A stretch of DNA of 46,891 nucleotides from Emticicia sp. (GTDB lineage: Bacteria; Bacteroidota; Bacteroidia; Cytophagales; Spirosomataceae), in NCBI GenBank assembly GCA_017495105.1, contig JAFEIL010000003.1:1-46891 (forward strand), in the 5' to 3' direction. The position numbers and the translations under genes are program-made. Shown in pieces: positions 9,583 to 15,895 of this stretch. The notes under the pieces were generated by a model, which was not told the origin of the DNA, searched no databases, and saw only the letters and a program-made list of their open reading frames with translations. Position 1 is the first letter of the stretch, and each line of letters opens with the position of its first letter.

Positions 9583-9606
9583 GTAGTGAAATTTCACTAC
9601 AAGATA
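9583..9606 (-). promoter_or_regulatory. Perfect 18-bp palindrome and -7 element upstream of dgt
   Basis: GTAGTGAAATTTCACTAC at 9583-9600 is a perfect palindrome seven bases before the dgt ATG. On the minus strand TATCTTG (9606 down to 9600) matches the Bacteroidota -7 pattern TAnnTTTG in six of eight positions and overlaps the palindrome edge. Transcription starting 5-8 bases later would fall inside it. The layout is that of an operator over the start site. No -33 element was recognised. Confidence 0.5.
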
Positions 9607-9618
9607 ACCAAAGCCTCA

Positions 9619-9650
9619 ATGATAGGATGATAGAATGATAGAATATTTTT
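9619..9650. repeat. Octanucleotide tandem repeat ATGATAGA
   Basis: Words in exact 8-base register: ATGATAGG, ATGATAGA, ATGATAGA, and a degenerate ATATTTTT. It lies in the divergent dgt-hisH gap, 43 bases upstream of the dgt start. A second octamer array with a different word (ATTCACTC) lies at 9774-9813 in the same gap. Confidence 0.65.
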
Positions 9651-9732
9651 AAAATACTCTCAAGTAATTAAACTAAAATAAGATAAAATATGGCTTTTTC
9701 AATAAAAATAGCATTTTATCTACTGATAAGTT

Positions 9733-9740
9733 TAGATTTG
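9733..9740 (+). promoter_or_regulatory. Candidate -7 element for hisH
   Basis: TAGATTTG matches the Bacteroidota sigma-A -7 consensus TAnnTTTG fully. It is 73 bases before the hisH start. The region about 20 bases upstream (ATTTTAT) offers only a weak -33 match. Confidence 0.4.
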
Positions 9741-9773
9741 TAAAATGTTAAGAAAGTGTGAAATTGACTTAAT

Positions 9774-9813
9774 ATTCACTCATCCAATCATTCACTCATT
9801 CACTCATTCAATT
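9774..9813 (+). repeat. Octanucleotide tandem repeat ATTCACTC abutting the hisH start
   Basis: Five 8-base words in exact register: ATTCACTC, ATCCAATC, ATTCACTC, ATTCACTC, ATTCAATT. The array ends at 9813 and the inferred hisH start codon TTG begins at 9814. It lies in the predicted 5' untranslated region, so changes in repeat number would alter the leader length directly before the start. Confidence 0.7.
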
Positions 9814-10407
9814 TTGAAAGTAGTAATTATTAAATACAATGCAGGCAATGTGCAGTCGGTCATGTATGCCCTTGAGCGTATCGGTGCAAGCTATGAGCTT
9901 TCTGATAATACAGATGTGATTCGCTCTGCCGAACGAATTATTTTTCCAGGCGTCGGGGAGGCCTCAACAGCCATGAAAAGTCTAAGAGAAAATGGCTTAG
10001 ATAAAGTCATTCCAACGCTTAAACAACCTTTTTTAGGAACTTGCGTAGGAATGCAACTTCTCTGCCAATCATCAGAAGAAAACAACACAGAGTGTTTGGG
10101 CGTTTTCGATATTCCAATCTTAAAATTTCCGAGAGTAAAAGGATTTAAAGTTCCACAAACGGGTTGGAATAATATTACTGCCGAATTACCAAATCCACTT
10201 TTAAAAGGTTTGCGTGAAAGTGAATATGTATATTATAACCACGGATATTATGCCCCGCTTTGCGATTATACGGTTGCAAAAACTGATTATATTTTGGAAT
10301 ATTCGGCGATGTTGCAGCGAGACAATTTCTTTGCGGCACAATTTCACTCCGAAATCAGTGGTGACGTAGGTGAACAGATTTTCAAGAATTTCTTGGAGAT
10401 TTGTTAG
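9814..10407 (+). CDS. hisH: Imidazole glycerol phosphate synthase glutaminase subunit
   Basis: Class I glutamine amidotransferase that supplies ammonia to HisF in histidine synthesis. The start is placed at TTG 9814, giving LKVVIIKYNAGNVQSVMYAL, because homologues begin right at this strand and the upstream codons come from a tandem repeat. An upstream ATG at 9745 is also in frame. The nucleophile elbow is LGTCVGMQLLC (Cys near residue 80). The oxyanion segment FPGVGEAS is at about 46-53, and the His-Glu pair is in QFHSEISGD, a slightly variant form of the usual HPEKS. At 197 residues it is full length. hisA and hisF follow on the same strand after a broken small gene. Confidence 0.92.
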   Translation: MKVVIIKYNAGNVQSVMYALERIGASYELSDNTDVIRSAERIIFPGVGEASTAMKSLRENGLDKVIPTLKQPFLGTCVGMQLLCQSSEENNTECLGVFDIPILKFPRVKGFKVPQTGWNNITAELPNPLLKGLRESEYVYYNHGYYAPLCDYTVAKTDYILEYSAMLQRDNFFAAQFHSEISGDVGEQIFKNFLEIC

Positions 10408-10432
10408 ACAGTATGTTTTGTGAGAAAAAGTT

Positions 10433-10440
10433 TATCTTTG
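10433..10440 (+). promoter_or_regulatory. Candidate -7 element for the small broken gene
   Basis: TATCTTTG matches TAnnTTTG fully and sits 19 bases before the ATG at 10459. TTTG at 10417-10420 is too close (12 bases) to be a standard -33 partner. Confidence 0.45.
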
Positions 10441-10458
10441 TAAAAAATCATACAGATT

Positions 10459-10698
10459 ATGGCCATATTTAATGCTTACGACCAAATAGCAGATTTGTTA
10501 GCATATCTTGACCCAGCAAAGGTCATAGCTTTAAAAGCTAATGAGGAAATGCAAGCTCGTCTGGAAGATTTGATTGAAAAATCTAAAATTGGCGAATAGG
10601 GGCATAAAGAAAAAGATGAACTTGACCATTATATTGTTTTAGAAAGACTCATTCGTTTGGCTAAAATTCGTGTTCAAAGTCGTAAACAAGCCGCATGA
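10459..10698 (+). pseudogene. Small alpha-helical protein gene interrupted by an in-frame TAG
   Basis: The reading frame from ATG 10459 encodes MAIFNAYDQIADLLAYLDPA and continues to residue 46 (EKSKIGE), where TAG stands at 10597-10599. The same frame stays open for 32 more codons (GHKEKDELDHYIVLERLIRL, then AKIRVQSRKQAA) to TGA 10696-10698. The two halves together form a 79-codon helical protein of the kind found in many bacteria as small proteins beside HNH or PIN nuclease genes (family recalled, not searched). No nuclease gene follows here. A candidate -7 element and a terminator frame it, so it looks like a once-independent unit between hisH and hisA. Either a pseudogene or a sequencing error; function unknown. 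Confidence 0.7.
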
Positions 10699-10745
10699 GT
10701 CTTTTAAAATTTTGGACTTAAATTATCTTGAGTCAATCATAGAAC

Positions 10746-10777
10746 GCCAAGAAATGATAAGGCTTGGCTTATTTTTT
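10746..10777 (+). terminator. Terminator after the small broken gene
   Basis: GCCAAG (10746-10751) pairs with CTTGGC (10763-10768) around an 11-base loop, followed by TTATTTTTTT. It separates the small gene from hisA. Confidence 0.6.
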
Positions 10778-10834
10778 TGAATAATTTAATTAAACTACAA
10801 TAGCATTTTTAGTACAGCAAAATATTGATTATAA

Positions 10835-10873
10835 ATCTGTTGACTGCGGACTATTGACTGTTGACTACCCACT
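10835..10873 (+). repeat. Heptanucleotide tandem repeat GACTNNN abutting the hisA start
   Basis: In exact 7-base register from 10842: GACTGCG, GACTATT, GACTGTT, GACTACC. A partial word (CACT) follows at 10870-10873 and a degenerate ATCTGTT precedes at 10835. The hisA ATG begins at 10874, immediately after. GACT is invariant and the last three bases vary. Confidence 0.75.
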
Positions 10874-11596
10874 ATGTTTCAAATCATTCCAGCCATTGAC
10901 ATTATCGACGGTAAATGCGTAAGGCTTACCCAAGGTGATTATTCTCAGAAAAAAACTTACAACGAAAATCCACTCGAAGTAGCCAAGATGTTTGAAGATG
11001 CGGGCATTAAACGCCTACATTTGGTTGATTTGGATGGAGCAAAAAATAAAAAAATCATCAATGTAAAAGTCTTAGAATCTATTGCTTCAAAAACCAATCT
11101 TCATATTGATTTTGGCGGAGGGGTACAATCTGACGATGATATTCGCTTGGCTTTTGAATCTGGTGCAAAACAAATCACTGGTGGAAGTATTGCCGTTAAA
11201 AACCCTGAATTATTTGAGGAATGGCTCAAGAAATTTGGTAGCGAAGCGATTATTTTGGGTGCAGATGCTCGCAACGAAAAAATTGCTGTGAGTGGCTGGG
11301 AAGAGGATTCTGGAGTTTGGGTATATGATTTTATCGGCGAATGGATTGCCAAAGGCGTAAAATATACTATCAGTACTGACGTAGCTAAAGACGGACTTCT
11401 GCAAGGCCCTTCGGTTGATTTATACAAGAAAATGCAAGCCCAATTTCCTGATTTACAAGTAATTGCGAGTGGTGGCGTGAGTTCAATGAAAGATTTAGAA
11501 GATTTAGCCGAACTTAATATTTTTGGTGTAATCGTCGGAAAAGCCATCTATGAAGGTCGTGTGACTTTAAAGGAGATAGGAAAGAGGTTTTTATAG
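10874..11596 (+). CDS. hisA: Phosphoribosylformimino-5-aminoimidazole carboxamide ribotide isomerase
   Basis: 240-residue TIM barrel carrying out the Amadori isomerisation of ProFAR to PRFAR, the substrate of HisF-HisH. The N-terminal catalytic Asp is in [20 protein letters not shown] (Asp8). The second catalytic Asp is in [16 protein letters not shown]. The phosphate sites are DFGGGVQSD (about 76-84) and VIASGGVSS (about 196-204). Full length with stop TAG. The gene lies 467 bases after hisH, separated by the small pseudogene and a terminator, so it probably has its own promoter. hisF follows after 82 bases. Confidence 0.96.
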   Translation: MFQIIPAIDIIDGKCVRLTQGDYSQKKTYNENPLEVAKMFEDAGIKRLHLVDLDGAKNKKIINVKVLESIASKTNLHIDFGGGVQSDDDIRLAFESGAKQITGGSIAVKNPELFEEWLKKFGSEAIILGADARNEKIAVSGWEEDSGVWVYDFIGEWIAKGVKYTISTDVAKDGLLQGPSVDLYKKMQAQFPDLQVIASGGVSSMKDLEDLAELNIFGVIVGKAIYEGRVTLKEIGKRFL

Positions 11597-11678
11597 GATA
11601 GGTTTATAACCTTACAAAACCTGAGTAACCGATATATTACAAATCTGTTTTACATACAATTTGTATAAAACTAAAACT

Positions 11679-12446
11679 ATGCTTACAAAAAGAATCATTT
11701 CTTGTTTAGACATAAAAGACGGTCGCACCGTAAAAGGCACTAATTTCGTTAATCTCCGTGATGCAGGCGACCCCGTGGAACTTGGAGCGGAATATGCCCG
11801 TCAAGGAGCTGATGAATTAGTATTTCTTGACATCACTGCCACTGTCGAAGAACGTAAAACGCTACTTGATTTGGTTCGAAGAGTTGCCCATACCATCAAT
11901 ATTCCTTTTTGTGTCGGTGGTGGAATTGGTTCGGTTGCTGACGTTTCTAAGCTATTAAATGCAGGTGCGGATAAAGTGTCTATTAATTCATCGGCTGTCC
12001 GTAATCCTCAACTAATCAATGAGTTAGCTCTTGAATTTGGCTCTCAGTGTATTGTGGTGGCCATTGATACGCGATATATTGAACAAGCCAACAGCTACGA
12101 GCATATCGTGCATACACATGGCGGTAGAAAGCCGACCGAATTAAGAACAATCGCTTGGGCAAAAGAAGTAGAAGAGCGTGGTGCAGGTGAAATTTTATTG
12201 ACATCGATGGACCACGATGGCACAAAAGCAGGATTTGCCATTGAATTAACTAACGAAATTTCGGATAATTCAAATATTCCAATCATTGCATCGGGTGGTG
12301 CTGGTTCGGTGGAACACTTTTATGATGTTTTCACTACTGGAAAAGCCGATGCAGGTTTGGCAGCAAGTATTTTTCACTTCAAAGAAATTAGTATTCCAGA
12401 ATTAAAAAATTACCTAAAAGATAAAGGTATTCCGATGAGAATTTAA
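11679..12446 (+). CDS. hisF: Imidazole glycerol phosphate synthase cyclase subunit
   Basis: 255-residue TIM barrel that closes the imidazole ring using ammonia from HisH, yielding imidazole glycerol phosphate and AICAR. Start ATG 11679 gives the canonical [20 protein letters not shown]; an in-frame TTG 18 bases upstream is less likely. Catalytic Asp residues are Asp11 (SCLDIKDG) and the one in [10 protein letters not shown] (about 130). Phosphate sites are CVGGGIGSV (about 80-88) and [13 protein letters not shown] (about 220). The usual next gene hisIE is missing here, so the histidine cluster is split across the chromosome. Confidence 0.96.
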   Translation: MLTKRIISCLDIKDGRTVKGTNFVNLRDAGDPVELGAEYARQGADELVFLDITATVEERKTLLDLVRRVAHTINIPFCVGGGIGSVADVSKLLNAGADKVSINSSAVRNPQLINELALEFGSQCIVVAIDTRYIEQANSYEHIVHTHGGRKPTELRTIAWAKEVEERGAGEILLTSMDHDGTKAGFAIELTNEISDNSNIPIIASGGAGSVEHFYDVFTTGKADAGLAASIFHFKEISIPELKNYLKDKGIPMRI

Positions 12447-12450
12447 TTAT

Positions 12451-12523
12451 GTGGAGCGAACTTTTAGTTCGCAGGTAGGGTCAAGGCGAACTACAAACGA
12501 ATCGTCGCTACGCTTCGCTCCAC
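12451..12523. terminator. Nested inverted repeat between convergent genes
   Basis: Outer arms GTGGAGCGAA (12451-12460) and TTCGCTCCAC (12514-12523) are perfect over 10 bases. Inside, GCGAACT TTT AGTTCGC (12456-12472) makes a perfect 7-base hairpin, so the two pairings compete. The element lies between hisF and the converging gene and supplies the last codons of that gene. It has no long T-run; termination is inferred from position. Confidence 0.5.
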
Positions 12524-13585
12524 AAGTAGTGCCAACTCATGAGCTTCACATTCCCATTTCATTTGGGTAATTTTAAAGGGTGCAAAGAAATATAAAATCG
12601 AATTTTTGTAAGAACTCAAAAGTCCTGCAATAAAATAGGTAAACGAGTTTCTAGTTATTGGTGTTAAGTTCTGAATATTAATGGCAGAGGAAATACTTTT
12701 ATCCAACTTCATCAGGGACGTTTCTAAAATTACCCGATTCATTGTATTCAACTCATTATCAAGAAGTTGTTTGATTTTAATGATTAAATTTTCTCGACAA
12801 ACTTCTATTTGTGGTATCGCAAAATCACCTAAAAGTCGAGCGTAATGATAAATAATCAATGGAGTAGTTGCGTAATTATGTGCTACTTTGAAGGCATTGT
12901 TAATGTATTTTTCTTGCAAAATAACTTCTCTCAAAAAAACAAAAACCGCTTCATCATGTTCATTATGTGGCAACTGCTGCTTTTCAAACAAATATGTCAA
13001 ATTGCACAACGCACAAACATCATGTTCAATTGGCATATTTTTCCCAAACCAAGTTGAGTAAACAAGCCCTCTAATACCTAGAGGGGGAATTGGATATACA
13101 TCCTCTTTGGGGGCAGGAAGGATGTGCAACTTCACTTTCTCTTTCAGCCACAAAACATCTTCTCTCGAGTGCGGTAAAGTTAAGTAAATCAAAGCCGTAT
13201 CATCAATATCATCAGGAATTCTGAAATGGTCGAAATGCTTGAAGATTTTGCCGTTCGGAAAGTGTTTTGAAGGTTTCGTTTTCCAAAAATTATAGGTTTT
13301 TAGGCCATCTTTATTCTGAAAATCGGGGTAGTTTTTAATTGCTTTCTCCGTTATGTGTTTAATAATAGTTTGAGATTTTTTAGAAACTTTCTCTATTATC
13401 TGATTCAGAATGAATACGATGGTTGCCGTATAGAAAATATTTGTATCGGGACGACGATAAAATAAGTATTTATTATGCCGATACGAAGGAAAAGTCCCAT
13501 TAGGAAAAAACGCATCACCCCGTGACTGGCACAAGGCAATGCGTTCGATTAAGGAATCAATCTCTAAATTTTGTTCGGCTGTCAT
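12491..13585 (-). CDS. Unrecognised alpha-helical protein with a DIDDTA motif
   Basis: 364 residues from ATG 13585 (MTAEQNLEIDSLIERIALCQ). An upstream ATG at 13609 adds eight residues and is less likely. There is no signal peptide or membrane segment, so it should be cytoplasmic. Distinctive segments are FPNGTFPSYRHNKYLFYRRP, RIPDDIDDTALIYLTLP (residues 122-138) and WFGKNMPIEHDVCALCNLTY. DIDDTA fits the DXDDTA acid motif of class II terpene and squalene-hopene cyclases, and the helical make-up would suit an alpha/alpha toroid, but 364 residues is too short for a full two-domain cyclase. The final residues (SVATIRL) are encoded by an inverted repeat. Function is not assigned. Confidence 0.7.
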   Translation of the reverse strand: MTAEQNLEIDSLIERIALCQSRGDAFFPNGTFPSYRHNKYLFYRRPDTNIFYTATIVFILNQIIEKVSKKSQTIIKHITEKAIKNYPDFQNKDGLKTYNFWKTKPSKHFPNGKIFKHFDHFRIPDDIDDTALIYLTLPHSREDVLWLKEKVKLHILPAPKEDVYPIPPLGIRGLVYSTWFGKNMPIEHDVCALCNLTYLFEKQQLPHNEHDEAVFVFLREVILQEKYINNAFKVAHNYATTPLIIYHYARLLGDFAIPQIEVCRENLIIKIKQLLDNELNTMNRVILETSLMKLDKSISSAINIQNLTPITRNSFTYFIAGLLSSYKNSILYFFAPFKITQMKWECEAHELALLVERSVATIRL

Positions 13586-13631
13586 AGAAATCTGCCACAA
13601 TATGAACACTTGTCGGTTGACAGCGTACTAA

Positions 13632-14633
13632 TCAAGAAACTTTCAAAACTAATTTTCCCGTATTTTCTCCATTAAACAACTTTATCAATGTTTCGGGGAA
13701 AGCTCTCACGCCACCTTCAGCCACATAAACATTTGCGTTAAGTTTTCCTTGGGCAATCCAACCAGCCATTTCTTTTACAGCTTTTCCATAATTGGCAACA
13801 TTATCGAAAACCACAATTCCTTCCATTCTTGCACGATTGACCAAAAGAGCTAAATAGTTACTTGGCCCAATTGGCTTTTCTGTAGCATTGTATTGCGAAA
13901 TCGCTCCACAAATAACAATTCTTGCACGAAGATTAATCAATCCCAAAACTGTATCTAAAATTTCGCCTCCAACATTATCAAAATAAACATCAACTCCTGC
14001 TGGGCAAGCTTCTTTCAATTGTTTTCTTAAATCGCCAGCTTTATAATCAACGCATGCATCAAAGCCTAGTTTTTCAACTGCATATTGGCATTTATCAGCT
14101 CCTCCCGCAATTCCCACAACTCGGCAGCCTTTAATTTTGGCAATTTGTCCAACTACACTTCCAACTGCACCCGCCGCTCCCGAAACTACAACAGTTTCGC
14201 CTTCTTTGGGCTGACCCGTATCCAATAACCCAAAATATCCTGTCAAGCCCGACATCCCCAAAGTACCGAGATACGCAGGCAGTGGTACAAAACTTGGGTC
14301 AACTTTTACGGCTTCTTTTCCATCTAAAACCGAGTATTCTTGCACACCAGTTCCAGCCGTTACAAAATCACCTGCTTTAAAATCAGCGTTTTTCGATTCT
14401 ACCACTACGCCAGCACCCAAAGCACGCATCACTTCACCTATTTTTACGGGCCTGATATATGATTTTCCCTCGTTCATCCAGCCACGCATTGCAGGGTCGA
14501 TTGAAAGATATTGGTTTTGAATAAGAATCTGATTTTCAGCCAATTCGGGTGTTTCGGTTTCTGCGAATTCCCAACATTCAGCCGTTGGAGTTCCCACAGG
14601 TCGAGCAATGAGGTTTACTTGCGTATTTTTCAT
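13632..14633 (-). CDS. NADP-dependent oxidoreductase, CurA/prostaglandin-reductase type
   Basis: 333-residue zinc-independent medium-chain dehydrogenase/reductase. The N-terminal GroES-like half contains SIDPAMRGWMNEGKSYIRPV, a hallmark of the CurA/PTGR branch. The nucleotide-binding half carries VVSGAAGAVGSVVGQIAKIK (about residues 149-168), the AxxGxxG dinucleotide motif. DVYFDNVGGEILD follows. No zinc-binding Cys/His set is seen. Such enzymes reduce the double bond of alpha,beta-unsaturated ketones with NADPH, often as a detoxification step. A single-gene unit; the physiological substrate is unknown. Confidence 0.92.
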   Translation of the reverse strand: MKNTQVNLIARPVGTPTAECWEFAETETPELAENQILIQNQYLSIDPAMRGWMNEGKSYIRPVKIGEVMRALGAGVVVESKNADFKAGDFVTAGTGVQEYSVLDGKEAVKVDPSFVPLPAYLGTLGMSGLTGYFGLLDTGQPKEGETVVVSGAAGAVGSVVGQIAKIKGCRVVGIAGGADKCQYAVEKLGFDACVDYKAGDLRKQLKEACPAGVDVYFDNVGGEILDTVLGLINLRARIVICGAISQYNATEKPIGPSNYLALLVNRARMEGIVVFDNVANYGKAVKEMAGWIAQGKLNANVYVAEGGVRAFPETLIKLFNGENTGKLVLKVS

Positions 14634-14821
14634 CTTGGTTTTTTAGTTGATAGTTAATGGCGAAATTAATCTAAATTTCTTTAAAAATAGTATGCATGCA
14701 TAAAAATATCTTGATTAATGAATCGGTTTTCAAGAAGAATAGTTAATACTTGATGGCAAAGTTTTTGTTTAAAATTTGAATGCACATAAGTTATTTTGTT
14801 ATCAACTAATTCCGCAAATAA

Positions 14822-15151
14822 TTATCATCGACTCATAAGGGTATATTAACGCCATCACCGCATCCGAAGAAGTGATTTGTTTGGCCAAAAGACACCGTTG
14901 TTGAAGCATCAAACATAGGAATAGAGATGCCACTAAAAGACTTCCTAACGCTACTTTGAGATGCTGAATTAATGGATATGTCAATAGTCAATGAAAGCGA
15001 AGCTGCCGATATAAATATCGTTTGGGTGGCCGATTTTCCGAAAGAAGTATCGAAAGTGCAAGAAAGTATTCAAAAATTAGGTTTTAGATTAGCTCCTAAA
15101 ACCACCGAAACGGCATGTTTTGTGCTTTATGAAGATAAATCAAATAATTAA
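14822..15151 (+). pseudogene. Decayed gene with two in-frame TGA codons
   Basis: One frame reads through TGA at 14873-14875 and TGA at 14957-14959. The readable pieces are GILTPSPHPKK, then FVWPKDTVVEASNIGIEMPL with KDFLTLL, then a 59-codon open tail from ATG 14972 (MDMSIVNESEAADINIVWVA, continuing to QKLGFRLAPKTTETACFVLY). The tail faintly recalls the C-termini of DUF3738-type domains (IQKLGF...VLYEDK), but this is a weak recollection. No start, promoter or partner gene is visible upstream. The continuity of plausible protein across both stops argues for a decaying gene. The 14634-15172 stretch holds nothing else recognisable. Confidence 0.5.
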
Positions 15152-15172
15152 TCAAAAAACTTTCAAAAGATT

Positions 15173-15204
15173 TTTGAAAAACAAAACACAATTTCGTATC
15201 TTTG
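15173..15204 (+). promoter_or_regulatory. Promoter of the rpmG-DUF4295 operon
   Basis: TTTG at 15173-15176 and TATCTTTG at 15197-15204 are separated by 20 bases, an excellent match to the Bacteroidota sigma-A promoter (TTTG, 19-21, TAnnTTTG). Transcription should start near 15210, leaving a leader of about 130 bases. Confidence 0.75.
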
Positions 15205-15211
15205 CAACCCC

Positions 15212-15255
15212 AAATGCAAGACATTCAAGAGGTTAGCTCAAAAGTAAATGCATTT
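15212..15255 (+). promoter_or_regulatory. Possible leader stem upstream of rpmG
   Basis: AAATGCA (15212-15218) pairs with TGCATTT (15249-15255), followed by TTAAAAAG. The 5' arm sits at the predicted transcript 5' end. It could be a structural leader for ribosomal protein control, but the stem is short and AT-rich. Confidence 0.3.
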
Positions 15256-15342
15256 TAAAAAGATTTTTATTTCAAAAAATACCACTTTTGGCTTGATTTG
15301 ATTGCTTATCAATAAAAGTCAATACATTAAATAGATAAAACA

Positions 15343-15525
15343 ATGGCTAAGAAAGGCAATCGTGTACAAGTAATTTTAGAATGTACTGTACAAAAAACAA
15401 GCGGTGTAGCAGGTATGTCTCGTTACGTAACGACAAAAAACCGTAAGAATACAACAGGACGTTTGGAGTTGAAAAAATACAATCCATTTTTGAAAACTCA
15501 CACACTCCACAAAGAAATTAAATAA
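15343..15525 (+). CDS. rpmG: 50S ribosomal protein L33
   Basis: 60 residues beginning [20 protein letters not shown] and continuing with the conserved [20 protein letters not shown] and [16 protein letters not shown]. It lacks the CxxC pairs of the zinc-binding L33 form, so it is the zinc-independent type. It binds 23S rRNA near the E site of the large subunit. In Bacteroidota rpmB (L28), rpmG and a DUF4295 gene commonly run together; here rpmB is missing and a decayed gene lies upstream. The operon has a strong promoter and shares a terminator with the next gene. Confidence 0.95.
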   Translation: MAKKGNRVQVILECTVQKTSGVAGMSRYVTTKNRKNTTGRLELKKYNPFLKTHTLHKEIK

Positions 15526-15589
15526 TCTTGAAGAAATGAAAATGAGATTTTTCTCATGTCCTATTTCTCATATCTAAAATCTAAAAAAA

Positions 15590-15745
15590 ATGGCAAAGAA
15601 AGTAGTCGCAACACTCCGTGATAAAACCGCAGGTAAAAACTTTGCGAAAGTAATCAAAGCTGTAAAATCACCAAAAACAGGTGCTTATACTTTTAAGGAA
15701 GAAATGGTTCCTATGGAAGAATTACAGGCTGCGTTGAAAGTATAA
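15590..15745 (+). CDS. DUF4295 family small basic protein
   Basis: 51 residues from ATG 15590 to TAA 15743-15745 (MAKKVVATLRDKTAGKNFAK, then VKSPKTGAYTFKEEMVPMEE). The protein is lysine-rich at the N-terminus. It matches the short DUF4295 proteins found right after rpmG in Bacteroidota and often regarded as a lineage-specific ribosome-associated protein. The 64-base gap from rpmG and the strong terminator right after it show that it is the last gene of the ribosomal protein transcript. Its exact role is not known. Confidence 0.9.
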   Translation: MAKKVVATLRDKTAGKNFAKVIKAVKSPKTGAYTFKEEMVPMEELQAALKV

Positions 15746-15767
15746 ATCACGACGCATAAAGAAATTG

Positions 15768-15799
15768 AAAAGCCTTCTTGAGCAATCAAGAAGGCTTTT
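15768..15799 (+). terminator. Strong terminator of the rpmG operon
   Basis: Perfect 14-base stem: AAAAGCCTTCTTGA (15768-15781) and TCAAGAAGGCTTTT (15786-15799) with a GCAA tetraloop. It is symmetrical and could also end the converging rpoN transcript. Confidence 0.92.
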
Positions 15800-15895
15800 A
15801 TGTTTCTTTTTCATATAAAAAAATAGATTATTGAAATTCATATCCTTTTCAATAATCTATTTTCAACAGGCGGCATTATGCATTTTGATTGTTTT

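Noticed and set aside
13065-13110. Hairpin CCCTCTA-ATACC-TAGAGGG as a possible repeat element
   Set aside because: It lies in the middle of the DIDDTA protein gene, encodes plausible residues (PPLGIRGLVYS) and has no second copy that I could find.
14802-14984. 60-residue minus-strand reading frame with a hydrophobic stretch (MTYPLIQHLKVALGSLLVAS)
   Set aside because: It is antisense to the decayed gene at 14822-15151, which shows better protein-like text, and it has no promoter, homologue memory or neighbour support.
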